Assembly (NCBI GenBank): GCA_945889475.1
Contig: CAMDBT010000006.1
Span: 1 to 64,000, forward strand
Length of the DNA stretch: 64,000 bases
Direction: 5' to 3'
DNA from: Bifidobacterium breve
GTDB lineage: Bacteria; Actinomycetota; Thermoleophilia; Solirubrobacterales; Solirubrobacteraceae
The notes below the pieces were generated by a model. It worked only from the letters and a program-made list of their open reading frames with translations, was not told the origin of the DNA and ran no database searches. Both the position numbers and the translations under genes were made by a program. This document shows positions 21,750-29,960 of the stretch, piece by piece (position 1 is the first letter of the stretch; every line of letters starts with the position of its first letter).

Positions 21750-23168
21750 ATGGCGCACCTTCTCAAAGCGGGCCTGCCGGCCGCAGTCGCTTTGCTCGCA
21801 TTACCGGCAACCGCTTCGGCTCACGGTGTCGGCGAACGAGCCGATCTGCCGATCCCGCTCTGGCTGTTCGCCTGGGCAGCGGTGTTCGTGCTCGTCGCCT
21901 CGTTTGTGGCCTTCGCGGTACTTTGGCCCAAGCCGTCCTTGGCCAATCGAAGCTCGCGGCTGCTGGGGAGGGCGCCGCTGGCGCTGGAGGTCTTGGCTGG
22001 CGCGTTCGGCGTCTTCGGCTTCGCGTTGATCGTCTATGTCGGGCTGGAGGGCAGTCAGACGGCGACGGCGAACCTTGCGCCAACGGCGATCTTCGTCCTC
22101 GTCTGGGTTGGGATTCCGTTCGCTTCGGTCTTGTTCGGCGACCTCTTCGCAGTGATCAGCCCTTGGCGCGCAATCGGCCGCGCCGTCGGTTGGGCGGCGG
22201 CGCGCGTCGGCGGCGGACTGCCGGCCCCGATCGCATATCCCGATCGGCTTGGGCGCTGGCCGGCGGCGCTGATGATTCTCTGCTTTGCTTGGATTGAGCT
22301 GGCCTGGAGCGGCCGCGAGGAGCCAAACTCTTTGGCGATCGTCGCGCTGATCTACACCGCCGTGATGCTGATCGGGATGAGCTGCTTCGGCGCCGATAAG
22401 TGGTGCCGCAACGCCGACGGTTTCGGCGTCGCGTTCAGCCTCTTCGCGTTGCTCGCCCCGCTCGACTGGAAGGAGCGCCGCTGCCGGCTGCGTGCCCCGC
22501 TCGTCGGGGCACTACAGATGCCGCAGGTCGCTGGCTCGGTTGCAGTGGTCTGCGTGCTGATCGGGAGCACCAGCTTCGATGGCTTCTCGCAGGGCACCGT
22601 CTGGAACGGCGCCAGCGGCGTCGCGCAGCAGCTCAGCGACCTGCTGGTCGCGCTTGGTCTCAGTGCTGGGGCGGCGGTTGAGATCGCACACACGCTCGGG
22701 TTGCTGCTGATCGTCGCTGTAGTGGCTGCTCTCTACCGCCTCGCCGTCGTCGCAATGAGCCGCACCGGCGGCGGCAGGCCGCCGACCGCGGAGCTGGCTC
22801 GCAGCTTTGCCCACACGCTGATCCCGATCGCGCTCGCCTACGTCGTCGCGCATTACTTATCGCTGTTCGTGTTCCAAGGCCAAGCGACACTCTTCCTTAT
22901 CTCCGATCCGCTCGGTGACGGCTCCGACATCTTCGGTACTTCGCAGTCGGCGGTTGATTACTCGGTCTTGAGCGCGAATGCGATCTGGTACGCGCAGGTC
23001 GCTGCGCTCCTGGTCGGCCACGTCGCGGCGCTGGCGCTGGCGCATGACAAGGCGATGGCGACCTGGGCCAGCCAGCGCGTGGCGATCCGTTCGCAGTATT
23101 GGATGCTGCTCGTGATGGTGGCCTTCACCTGCATCGGCCTCTGGTTCCTCTCAGCGGGCGCCGCGTGA
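21750..23168 (+). CDS. polytopic membrane protein ('fenitrothion hydrolase'-like family)
   Basis: 472 aa with about ten to twelve hydrophobic segments. The beginning (ASAHGVGERADLPIPLWLFA) and GDLFAVISPWRAIGR resemble an actinobacterial family often labelled fenitrothion hydrolase (FedB), a name with little functional support. The real role is unknown. The track's TTG start is three codons earlier; ATG 21750 is preferred because of the -10 box spacing. It is followed by a small membrane protein with a 4-bp GTGA overlap. Confidence 0.75.
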   Translation: MAHLLKAGLPAAVALLALPATASAHGVGERADLPIPLWLFAWAAVFVLVASFVAFAVLWPKPSLANRSSRLLGRAPLALEVLAGAFGVFGFALIVYVGLEGSQTATANLAPTAIFVLVWVGIPFASVLFGDLFAVISPWRAIGRAVGWAAARVGGGLPAPIAYPDRLGRWPAALMILCFAWIELAWSGREEPNSLAIVALIYTAVMLIGMSCFGADKWCRNADGFGVAFSLFALLAPLDWKERRCRLRAPLVGALQMPQVAGSVAVVCVLIGSTSFDGFSQGTVWNGASGVAQQLSDLLVALGLSAGAAVEIAHTLGLLLIVAVVAALYRLAVVAMSRTGGGRPPTAELARSFAHTLIPIALAYVVAHYLSLFVFQGQATLFLISDPLGDGSDIFGTSQSAVDYSVLSANAIWYAQVAALLVGHVAALALAHDKAMATWASQRVAIRSQYWMLLVMVAFTCIGLWFLSAGAA

Positions 23169-23338
23169 GCTTCCCGCTCGCCCACGTAGCGCACTGGTAC
23201 CACGCGCTCTTGTACCTCGCGCCGATTCTGTTGATCGGCCTAGGGCTCTGGTGGAGCAGTCGGCGTGAGCGAGCGGCCGAGCGCGCGGCCGAGCGCGAGC
23301 GAGCGGCCGAGCAGCCGCCCCGAGAGTCTCGGCGCTAA
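23165..23338 (+). CDS. small single-span membrane protein
   Basis: 57 aa from GTG 23165, which overlaps the preceding TGA (GTGA), so the two genes are translationally coupled. One transmembrane helix (ALLYLAPILLIGLGLWW) is followed by a highly charged tail with repeated RAAERxAERERAAE, probably a short helix or coiled coil. No family recognised; a partner of the upstream membrane protein is likely. Confidence 0.65.
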   Translation: MSFPLAHVAHWYHALLYLAPILLIGLGLWWSSRRERAAERAAERERAAEQPPRESRR

Positions 23339-23341
23339 GCC

Positions 23342-23968
23342 CTACTGAGCTGCGCTCTGGGAGGCCGCTTCGCGCTGCAGCGCCAGCACGTCGTGGGCGA
23401 TCGCCTCGGGCGTCAGTTCGCTTAGCGGGAACCCAATTCGCTGGCGACCGGCAGCGTCGAGCAGCACTACCGCGGCCGAGTGTTCGCGGTCCTTCTGCTG
23501 CGGTTGGACGCCAAATTCACGCCAGACGGGCTGCAGTTTCTGTTCGCTGCCGAGCAGAAACTGAAGACGGCCACCAAGCCTCTGCGCCGAGAGGAACCGT
23601 TGGGCGCTAGCAGCGGTGTCACCGGCGGGGTCGACGCTGATCGCGACAGCCGGGATCTCGCTGCCGATGCGGTCAAGCGCACCACGGATCTGCTGAGCAA
23701 TCGTCGGGCAGTCGTTCTGACAGGTCGAATAGATGAATGCCACGATCGCCGGTTGCCCGCGCAGTGCGGAGGCTCTAATCAGCTCGCCGTCTTGATTTTG
23801 CAGAGCGAACCGAACCGGCGGCGACTCAGGGCGGACCGCGCCGGCAAAGCGCGTCGCTGGCGCGCGCGAGCTGTTGGCGTTCGGGTCGCTCAGTAGCAGG
23901 AAGACGAGGATCCCGAGCAGCACGATCGTGGCACCGGCCATCAATGTCAGCCGCAGGCGAGGGTTCAT
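23342..23968 (-). CDS. SCO1/SenC family copper chaperone
   Basis: 208 aa. An N-terminal transmembrane anchor (residues about 8-27) is followed by a thioredoxin fold. The copper-binding CxxxC is in IYSTCQNDCPTIA and the third ligand is probably the His in DREHSAAVVLL. Sco proteins deliver copper to the CuA centre of cytochrome oxidase subunit II; the ctaC encoded about 37 kb away is the obvious client. The gene converges on the small membrane protein gene. Confidence 0.92.
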   Translation of the reverse strand: MNPRLRLTLMAGATIVLLGILVFLLLSDPNANSSRAPATRFAGAVRPESPPVRFALQNQDGELIRASALRGQPAIVAFIYSTCQNDCPTIAQQIRGALDRIGSEIPAVAISVDPAGDTAASAQRFLSAQRLGGRLQFLLGSEQKLQPVWREFGVQPQQKDREHSAAVVLLDAAGRQRIGFPLSELTPEAIAHDVLALQREAASQSAAQ

Positions 23969-23977
23969 CGGCCACCA

Positions 23978-23983
23978 AGGGTA
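23978..23983 (-). promoter_or_regulatory. candidate leaderless -10 box of Sco gene
   Basis: Minus-strand TACCCT, 9 nt upstream of ATG 23968. Confidence 0.5.
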
Positions 23984-24030
23984 CGTGGCAGCTCCCGTTG
24001 CAGGCCCCGTACCCTCACGAGCGGCGGCGC

Positions 24031-24036
24031 TATCCT
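24031..24036 (+). promoter_or_regulatory. candidate -10 box of moeZ
   Basis: TATCCT, 42 nt upstream of the GTG at 24079, giving a leader of about 36 nt. Confidence 0.3.
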
Positions 24037-24078
24037 TTCTGAAGTGCAGTCAATTCCAACAGTCCGGGCGGTGACGCT

Positions 24079-25260
24079 GTGAGCCAGTCAGGCGGTGAAC
24101 TGCTGCGCCAGGTCAAGGAGCAGATCACAGAGGTTGACCCGTCCGAAGTAGCGCAGCTGCTCGGTGAGGGTGTCGTCATCGTTGATTGCCGCGAAACTGA
24201 GGAGCTGACGGCAGGCATGCTGCCGGGCGCAGTCCACATTCCCCGCAGCTACCTCGAAACGCGCATCGAGGGCCTCGTCCCCGACCGCTCACAACGGATC
24301 ATTCTTTACTGCGCATCCGGCGTTCGCTCGGCCTTTGGTGCCCACACCTTGATGGCGCAGATGGGCTACGACGACGCCGAGTCGATGGCCGGCGGTTTCA
24401 CTCTCTGGAAGGACCGCGGCTACGAGGTCGAGCTCCCGCGCAGCTTCAGCGCCGAGCAGCGCGAGCGCTACAGCCGCCACCTGCTGGTTCCCGAGGTAGG
24501 TGTTGAAGGGCAGCAGCGGCTGCTCGACGCACGCGTGCTGCTGCTTGGCGCCGGTGGTCTCGGCTCACCAACCGCGCTTTACCTCGCCGCTGCAGGTGTC
24601 GGCACACTCGGAATAGTCGACGACGACGTCGTTGACCTGTCCAACCTTCAGCGCCAGGTGATCCACACGACCGATCGAATTGGAACCGGGAAGGTTGACT
24701 CGGCGACGGAGACGATCAAGGCCCTGAACCCCGACGTCAACGTCGTCGGCTACCCAACGCGGCTAGATGCCTCGAACATCATCGAGATCATTGAAGGCTG
24801 GGACATCATCGTTGATGGCGTCGATAATTTCCCGACCCGTTACCTGCTCAACGACGCCAGCGTGCGGCTCGGCATACCGGTCGTATCGGCGGCGATCCTC
24901 GGCTTTGAGGGCCAGCTGAGCGTCTTTGCGCCCGGCCACGGCCCCTGCTACCGCTGCCTCTTCCGCCAGCCGCCACCGGCCGACATGGCGCCGTCCTGCG
25001 GTGCCAACGGAGTGATCGGCGTACTGCCTGGAACGATGGGGCTGCTGCAGGCGACCGAGGTAATCAAGCTGATCGTCGGCGCCGGTGAGCCGCTAATCGG
25101 CAGGCTCTTGATGTACGACGCGCTAGCGGCGACCTTCACCGAGCTGAAGGTGCGTCAGGATCCGCAGTGCCCAATCTGCTCGCGTGATCCAGCAGAGATC
25201 GCCGACGGCGAGCTCGGCGTCTTCCCTGACTACGAAGCGTTCTGCGCCGCCTCTGGGTAG
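24079..25260 (+). CDS. moeZ: MoeZ-like adenylyltransferase/sulfurtransferase (rhodanese + ThiF domains)
   Basis: 393 aa, GTG start. Unusually the rhodanese domain is N-terminal (residues about 15-125; VDCRETEEL, active loop YCASGVRSAFG), followed by the E1-like ThiF/MoeB domain (LLLGAGGLGSPTALYLAAAG, VDGVDNFPTRYL) with zinc ligands CYRC and CPIC. In Mycobacterium MoeZ the order is reversed. It should adenylate and then thiocarboxylate the C-terminal glycine of CysO encoded just downstream, and perhaps MoaD. It is the first gene of a cysteine-synthesis locus. Confidence 0.9.
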   Translation: MSQSGGELLRQVKEQITEVDPSEVAQLLGEGVVIVDCRETEELTAGMLPGAVHIPRSYLETRIEGLVPDRSQRIILYCASGVRSAFGAHTLMAQMGYDDAESMAGGFTLWKDRGYEVELPRSFSAEQRERYSRHLLVPEVGVEGQQRLLDARVLLLGAGGLGSPTALYLAAAGVGTLGIVDDDVVDLSNLQRQVIHTTDRIGTGKVDSATETIKALNPDVNVVGYPTRLDASNIIEIIEGWDIIVDGVDNFPTRYLLNDASVRLGIPVVSAAILGFEGQLSVFAPGHGPCYRCLFRQPPPADMAPSCGANGVIGVLPGTMGLLQATEVIKLIVGAGEPLIGRLLMYDALAATFTELKVRQDPQCPICSRDPAEIADGELGVFPDYEAFCAASG

Positions 25261-25263
25261 GCT
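25258..25263 (+). promoter_or_regulatory. candidate leaderless -10 box of cysO
   Basis: TAGGCT, 8 nt upstream of ATG 25272. Its TAG is also the stop codon of moeZ. Confidence 0.45.
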
Positions 25264-25271
25264 GCCAGCCA

Positions 25272-25565
25272 ATGGCGACAATTCGAATTCCTCCAGTACT
25301 GCGGCCTTCTGTTGGAGGCGAGCGTGAAGTCGAAGCCGACGGCGCAACCGTCGGTGAGGTTCTCGCCAGCCTCGTCGAAGCGCACCCCGCGACGCGGGAG
25401 CAGCTCTTCGGCGACGACGGTGACCTAAACCGCTACGTCAACATTTACCTCAACGATGAGGACGTTCGCGTCCTCAGCGGGCTCGCGACGGCCGTGACTG
25501 AGGCCGATTCGCTAGTGATTCTGCCGGCGATGGCAGGTGGCGCCCGTCCTTCGCTCGGCAGCTGA
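25272..25565 (+). CDS. cysO: CysO-like ubiquitin-fold sulfur carrier with C-terminal tail
   Basis: 97 aa, MoaD/ThiS fold (VNIYLNDEDVRVLSGLATAV). It ends ...MAGGARPSLGS. The di-glycine that must carry the thiocarboxylate is therefore followed by seven residues that have to be removed first. M. tuberculosis CysO ends at the di-glycine. The neighbouring Mec peptidase is a candidate for this trimming. Context (moeZ before, cysM after) supports the cysteine pathway rather than molybdopterin. Confidence 0.88.
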   Translation: MATIRIPPVLRPSVGGEREVEADGATVGEVLASLVEAHPATREQLFGDDGDLNRYVNIYLNDEDVRVLSGLATAVTEADSLVILPAMAGGARPSLGS

Positions 25566-25573
25566 CTACCAGC

Positions 25574-25579
25574 TATTCT
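25574..25579 (+). promoter_or_regulatory. candidate leaderless -10 box of cysM
   Basis: TATTCT, 9 nt upstream of ATG 25589. It favours that start over the TTG at 25580. Confidence 0.5.
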
Positions 25580-25588
25580 TTGTCGCGT

Positions 25589-26563
25589 ATGGCCGTTCCG
25601 CCAATTGAACGCCGGCCCTGCGCGGGCCGCTACACCGACCTAGTCGACTCGATTGGGAATACGCCGCTGATCGAGCTGGCGCGCCTTTCGCCGAAGCCAG
25701 GCGTGCGGATCTGGGCCAAGCTGGAGTCGATGAACCCGACCGGCTCGATCAAGGATCGCGTGGCCAAGTCGCTGATCGAGAACGCCGAGGAAAAAGGGCT
25801 GATCTCGCCCGGTCAGACGATCCTCGAACCGACCTCCGGCAACACCGGGATCTCGCTGGCGATGATCTGCGCTCGGAAGGGCTACCCGCTGAAGGTCGTG
25901 ATGCCAGACAACGTCACGCCCGAGCGCACCGAGCTGTTGAAGATGTACGGCGCTGAGATCGTCTACTCGCCTGGCAATCAGGGATCAAACGGCGCCGTCG
26001 CGATGGCGCTCGAGATGGCTGCCGATGACGCTTCGTATTACATGCCTTACCAGTACGGAAACGAGGCCAACCCGCGCGCTCACTACGAGGGAACAGCGGT
26101 CGAGATTCTCGACGAGCTCGACGGCAACGTTGACGCCTTCGTAGCCGGGCTCGGCACCGGCGGAACGCTGATGGGGGTTGCGCGGCGCTTCAAGGAGGAG
26201 CTCGGAGATCGCGTCACGATCGTCGCCGCCGAGCCGATGCAGGGTGAGCCGGTTCAAGGCCTTCGCTCGCTCGACGATGGCTTCATCCCGCCGATCATCG
26301 ACCTCTCGCTGCTCGACCGCAAGATCTTCGTGACCAACCGCGACGCCGTCGTCTGGACTCGTCGGCTGCTCGACGAGGAGGGGCTCTTCGCCGGAGTCTC
26401 ATCGGGAGCGATCGCCCGTGTGGCGGTCAGGATTGCGAACGAGATGGACGAAGGCAACGTCGTCTTTATCGTCTGCGACGACGGCTGGAAGTACCTTTCA
26501 AGCGGGCTCTACACGCTGCCGGTCGACGAGGTAGAAAACCTCGAGTCGACCGTCTGGTGGTAG
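25589..26563 (+). CDS. cysM: O-phosphoserine sulfhydrylase / cysteine synthase
   Basis: 324 aa PLP enzyme. KLESMNPTGSIKDR contains the PLP lysine, PTSGNTGISLA the substrate loop and GLGTGGTLMG the phosphate loop. In Actinobacteria this CysM uses O-phosphoserine and the thiocarboxylated CysO instead of free sulfide, which fits the flanking cysO and mec genes. The assignment of the sulfur donor is from context. Confidence 0.93.
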   Translation: MAVPPIERRPCAGRYTDLVDSIGNTPLIELARLSPKPGVRIWAKLESMNPTGSIKDRVAKSLIENAEEKGLISPGQTILEPTSGNTGISLAMICARKGYPLKVVMPDNVTPERTELLKMYGAEIVYSPGNQGSNGAVAMALEMAADDASYYMPYQYGNEANPRAHYEGTAVEILDELDGNVDAFVAGLGTGGTLMGVARRFKEELGDRVTIVAAEPMQGEPVQGLRSLDDGFIPPIIDLSLLDRKIFVTNRDAVVWTRRLLDEEGLFAGVSSGAIARVAVRIANEMDEGNVVFIVCDDGWKYLSSGLYTLPVDEVENLESTVWW

Positions 26564-26592
26564 CAGGCTTCCCTTTTCACTGATCGAAGTCG

Positions 26593-26598
26593 TAGACT
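26593..26598 (+). promoter_or_regulatory. candidate leaderless -10 box of tatA
   Basis: TAGACT, 6 nt upstream of ATG 26605. Confidence 0.5.
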
Positions 26599-26604
26599 AG
26601 GAAT

Positions 26605-26802
26605 ATGCCAAGTATTGGACCTATGGAACTGATCATCGTCTTGGTGATCGCGCTGATCGTTCTCGGACCGAAGAAGCTGCCCGAGGTTGGCCGCTCCGTC
26701 GGTAAGGGAATGCGCGAATTCAAGGACTCGATCTCCGGTGAAAGTAAGGCTGACGCTGCTGCCGCTGAGATCGATGAGAAGCCGGTCATCAAGAGCGACT
26801 GA
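26605..26802 (+). CDS. tatA: Sec-independent translocase subunit TatA
   Basis: 65 aa. N-terminal membrane helix (ELIIVLVIALIVLG), then the hinge and amphipathic helix GPKKLPEVGRSVGKGMREFK that define TatA. It forms the pore of the twin-arginine export system. tatB and tatC are not in the window. Its place inside the cysteine locus is probably incidental, and it appears to have its own promoter. Confidence 0.95.
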   Translation: MPSIGPMELIIVLVIALIVLGPKKLPEVGRSVGKGMREFKDSISGESKADAAAAEIDEKPVIKSD

Positions 26803-26824
26803 TCAGCGCCGATCTATGGCTCGC

Positions 26825-26830
26825 TAGGCT
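26825..26830 (+). promoter_or_regulatory. candidate leaderless -10 box of mec
   Basis: TAGGCT, 9 nt upstream of ATG 26840. Confidence 0.45.
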
Positions 26831-26839
26831 CGGGCGACG

Positions 26840-27238
26840 ATGATCATCGCGCCCGCGCTGCTTGAGCAGCTTGTCGCTCACTGCCGCCGCGAAGCGCCGA
26901 ACGAGTGCTGTGGTCTTGTTGCGCTGGAGCAAGGCCGCGCCGTCGCCGTTCACGAGCTTGAGAACCTCGCCGCCAGTCCGCTGCGCTTCGAGGTCGATGG
27001 GGTCAAGCTGGCGCCGCTGCTGTTTGAGATTGAAGCGGCCGGCCAACAGGCTGCGATCTACCACTCGCACACCCATTCGGAGCCTTACCCGTCGCAGACC
27101 GACGTCAACTTTGCGCGCTGGTGGCCTGGCTACGAATGGTTGATTATCGGCCTCGAGGACGAAGCTGAGCCGATCACGCGTTGCTTCGTGATCGGCGACG
27201 ACGGCCTGATCGAAGAGCGGGACGTTGAGGTTGGTTGA
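26840..27238 (+). CDS. mec: Mec-like JAMM/MPN metallopeptidase
   Basis: 132 aa. The JAMM zinc site is complete: Glu in PNECCGL and HSHTHSEPYPSQTD (HxH-x7-S-x2-D). Actinobacterial Mec hydrolyses the CysO-cysteine adduct to free cysteine. In this genome it might also trim the CysO tail. It overlaps the next gene by 14 bp. Confidence 0.93.
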   Translation: MIIAPALLEQLVAHCRREAPNECCGLVALEQGRAVAVHELENLAASPLRFEVDGVKLAPLLFEIEAAGQQAAIYHSHTHSEPYPSQTDVNFARWWPGYEWLIIGLEDEAEPITRCFVIGDDGLIEERDVEVG

Positions 27239-27626
27239 GCGCCGCGCTTCGGCTCGCGAGCAGCTGCGCGAGCGGGCGCGCAAGATCGATCCGCGTTACA
27301 CCGAGGGGCAGCTATGTGTTGTCGCCAGCGGCCGAAATCAGAGTGAGGCCGAGCTGATCGCCAACCTGTTGTTGGAGCAGGGGGTGCCGAGCGTCACGCG
27401 CCGTTCGCCCGGCGCTGATGTGCCCGACATGTTGGCAGCAGGGCGTCGCGACCTGCTCGTTGCGGAGTCAGCGCTGCCGCTTGCGCGCGAGATCCTGCTG
27501 CAGTCCGAGATCGTTGATGATCGCGAGCCGTACCGGCCTTCGCCGCTGAAGCTTCTTGTGGGCCTTCTGGCCGCTGTTTTCGTCGTCGGAGTGGTGATAG
27601 CGGTCGCTGTGATGATCGGCGCCTAG
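27225..27626 (+). CDS. DUF2007-like protein with C-terminal membrane anchor
   Basis: 133 aa. The middle part (LCVVASGRNQSEAELIANLL, GVPSVTRRSPGADVPD, RRDLLVAESALPLAREIL) matches the putative signal-transducing DUF2007 fold, a small ferredoxin-like domain. A C-terminal transmembrane helix (LLVGLLAAVFVVGVVIAVAV) anchors it. The start is one of two TTG codons (27225 or 27231) inside mec, so translation is probably coupled. Function unknown. Confidence 0.75.
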   Translation: MRLVERRASAREQLRERARKIDPRYTEGQLCVVASGRNQSEAELIANLLLEQGVPSVTRRSPGADVPDMLAAGRRDLLVAESALPLAREILLQSEIVDDREPYRPSPLKLLVGLLAAVFVVGVVIAVAVMIGA

Positions 27627-27633
27627 ACAGGCT

Positions 27634-28383
27634 CTAAACGCCGCCGAGTCGGGCGAGGTGTGCTCGCCAGACTCCTTCGCTATCGGCAAACGAGCGGCCG
27701 GGGAAGTTGCGCGCAATCAGCGCGCGCTGATCGCCCGGCGCCTCGGTTGCTAGGCGAATCGCGGCCTGCTCGCCCGATTCGCTGGCAATCAGATCGAAGA
27801 CCGTGCCGCCCAGCAGCTGAGCGTCGCGCAGCGTCGGCGGGAAGCTCGGTCGGTTCTGCTCGCGCAGACGACTGGCGATCGCCGGGCGCGCGTGTGCAGT
27901 CTGGCCAGAGAACCACTGCCCGGCGCCGGCGGCGAGCCAAGCCCAGTTCGCTGCCTGCAGCCATGAGCGCGGAGTGAAGGGAGGCGGCAGGCCCGGATTG
28001 CTGAGGCCAGCAACGAGCTGGGCATAAAGTGCGGCCGGCGCCAGCATCAGCATCTCCAGCGAGCCGGGGACGCTTGATGCTCGCGCGCTCAGTAGCCGCG
28101 GCGCAAGAACGTGGATCTCGTCGCGGGAGTACCAGCCAGCGACGTAGCGGCGGCTTGCCGGCGCCGTCAGCGCGCGCAGCGCGGCTGCGACCGGCTGGGC
28201 GATCAAGAGCTGCGCGGTATTGGAGTGGACGACGACGGTTACGCCTTGCGGGACGAGCGGGAATACCTCGCTCAGCTGCTCGCGGATTCCCTCCAACAGC
28301 TCCAGCACGCCAGCGGCATCATCGCGATCATCATCGGCGTGGCGCGCGGCGAAGTTGGGTGATTGGGTCTCAGTCCAAGCCAT
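27634..28383 (-). CDS. hypothetical protein, possible degenerate peptidase-MA-like fold
   Basis: 249 aa, soluble. The N-terminus (ETQSPNFAARHADDDRDDAA) and the layout recall gluzincin-like MA-type domains of hypothetical actinobacterial proteins, but no HExxH zinc motif is present; the matching helix may be SLEMLMLAPAALYAQLV. I do not recognise a function. It is convergent with the DUF2007-like gene. Confidence 0.65.
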   Translation of the reverse strand: MAWTETQSPNFAARHADDDRDDAAGVLELLEGIREQLSEVFPLVPQGVTVVVHSNTAQLLIAQPVAAALRALTAPASRRYVAGWYSRDEIHVLAPRLLSARASSVPGSLEMLMLAPAALYAQLVAGLSNPGLPPPFTPRSWLQAANWAWLAAGAGQWFSGQTAHARPAIASRLREQNRPSFPPTLRDAQLLGGTVFDLIASESGEQAAIRLATEAPGDQRALIARNFPGRSFADSEGVWRAHLARLGGV

Positions 28384-28442
28384 CTTTAGGCGGCGCGCCG
28401 CATGCGGGCACTCCGGCAGCCGACTCTATGGCGTCGGTCGGT

Positions 28443-29066
28443 CTAAGCGAGCGAGACGAGGCGGCGACCGGAGACGATTGATTCGATCTCGTCCTTCACG
28501 CGGCCGAACTCGAGCTCCGAGAGGACCGGCGTTCCTTCGAACGGAAGCTCCCGCGTGATCTCAAGCCACTGGCGGCTGAAGTCGTGCTCAGGACGGACGC
28601 GGATCGTTACCGGCCGAGGGATTCGATGCGTACGCAGCAGAGTTACCTGGAGTGGCGTGCCACGACGCCAGCCGAACCGCTTCTGGGCGTAGTCCGTGGT
28701 CCAGATGTAGAACGGTGAGAGCTCGCTGATCACGCGCTGGTTGGTGACCGTGTACTCGCCGGCGACCTCGGCCCAGGCACGTACGCGAACGCGGTCCGGC
28801 TGTGCAATCCCGCCGGGCTGGGTCAGCGAGCTGATCGCCGGGTCGCCATCGGGCCAGACGCCTTCCTCAAGCGCGCGGCGCAGTTCAGGGACGTGGGCGC
28901 CACGAACGACATCGTTGCTGGCGTACTCAAAGGTTGGGAAAAGGAAGAAACGATCGTGCTCGAGCGGGCCTTCTTCGGCTTCGTCACCGCTGCGGAAGAT
29001 CAGCAGCTGCTCGCCCTCCGACAGTGCGCGAACTGTAACGGCCCACTCTTTGATTGCGATTGGCAT
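28443..29066 (-). CDS. DUF1802 family protein
   Basis: 207 aa from ATG 29066 (MPIAIKEWAVTVRALSEGEQ). IKEWAVTVRAL, RFFLFPTFEYAS, VRVRAWAEVAGEY and HRIPRPVTIRVRPEHD match DUF1802. The function of the family is unknown. The track form adds 33 N-terminal residues that run through an operator-like inverted repeat and is rejected. Confidence 0.82.
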   Translation of the reverse strand: MPIAIKEWAVTVRALSEGEQLLIFRSGDEAEEGPLEHDRFFLFPTFEYASNDVVRGAHVPELRRALEEGVWPDGDPAISSLTQPGGIAQPDRVRVRAWAEVAGEYTVTNQRVISELSPFYIWTTDYAQKRFGWRRGTPLQVTLLRTHRIPRPVTIRVRPEHDFSRQWLEITRELPFEGTPVLSELEFGRVKDEIESIVSGRRLVSLA

Positions 29067-29382
29067 CTTCAGATATCGAGCGAAAACGCTGGTTTTCAGG
29101 CACAATTGCCTTGAAATCGCGTAATTCGTTGCCTGAAGTGTCGCAAATTCCAGCGCGAATCGCAAATTTCCCTGCTAATTACAGGGTTTTCGGCACTTTC
29201 GCGGAGTCACCCCGAGGCGAAAACCCCGTATTTACAAGCTTTTTCCGGTCAGGCACGGGCGACTGCGCGCCCGCACATAGTCGTTGTGTGCGCGATCACA
29301 CACAGCCGCCGCCGGTCGGCGGGCGCTGCGGCGAAGCTGGTTCTGATCGATCGCGCCGCTGGTACGAAGCTGGAGCAGGCGC
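29067..29382. other. 316-bp A+T-richer intergenic region with inverted repeats
   Basis: No convincing gene. The gap holds GAAAAC-GCTG-GTTTTC (29082-29097) just ahead of the DUF1802 gene, AGGCA-CAAT-TGCCT (29098-29111), a GGGTTTTCG/CGAAAACCC pair (29184-29192 and 29218-29226) and TGTGTG/CACACA (29285-29290 and 29297-29302). It is likely to hold the DUF1802 promoter and a regulatory site. ORFs in the track here look like noise. Confidence 0.5.
29082..29097. promoter_or_regulatory. operator-like dyad upstream of DUF1802 gene
   Basis: GAAAAC and GTTTTC flank GCTG, 15 bp upstream of the DUF1802 start. The same half-site recurs at 29186 and 29218. Confidence 0.35.
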
Positions 29383-29799
29383 TCAAGCGGCTGGAGCGAG
29401 CTTCGCCTCTTCAGTCACCGCGAGGTGCTGGTGTGAGGGGCAGTAGCCGTTGGGGTTGTTCGGGAGGCGACGGCAGCAGCTGCCACGGCGAGTCGTTGCG
29501 CGGCACTGGAGGCGATTACCGAAGATGTCGCGGCCATTGGTTGTCAGTTGAGCGATTGCCCCGTCTGCGGCGGCCACGTAGTCGCGCACGACGGCCCAGA
29601 CGTGAGCCTGAGCCTGGATTGGAAAATGAACGCGAATCTCGCGGAACAGGCTGCGGGCCGGCGCGGCGAAGTAGTGACGGTCGGTGGCGAGCCGCTCGAT
29701 TGCCTGTTCGCTTGCGCGCACCACTGCCTCGTGACCTTCACGTCCTGTGACGATCTCGGCGGCTAGTTCGCGGTAGATACCTCTGCTCACTTGATACAT
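29383..29799 (-). CDS. small conserved protein with cysteine-rich zinc-binding tail
   Basis: 138 aa. The helical N-terminal part (MYQVSRGIYRELAAEIV, ATDRHYFAAPARSLF) is followed by a compact CRATTRRGSCCRRLP ... GYCPSHQH element that looks like a small zinc-binding C-x(7)-C ... C-x2-H module. I recall similar short proteins in Thermoleophilia genomes but no known function. AGGAG is about 12 nt upstream of the ATG. Confidence 0.7.
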   Translation of the reverse strand: MYQVSRGIYRELAAEIVTGREGHEAVVRASEQAIERLATDRHYFAAPARSLFREIRVHFPIQAQAHVWAVVRDYVAAADGAIAQLTTNGRDIFGNRLQCRATTRRGSCCRRLPNNPNGYCPSHQHLAVTEEAKLAPAA

Positions 29800-29960
29800 G
29801 TGGAGTTCCAGCTCCTAGTTCGGGTTAGGTTGCGGTCCTTCGCATTGACCCCCGGCTCCGCGTGATTAGCTACACGCAGGAGACGAGTATTCGACCTCCA
29901 TGTGAAGGTTGAAACACCCGCTCTATGTAGTTCGTGTTAAGGCGACGAACGCGGCACTCA

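Noticed and set aside
25272-25565. MoaD of molybdopterin synthesis
   Set aside because: No moaE or other moa genes nearby, while cysM and mec flank it, so the CysO role is better supported.
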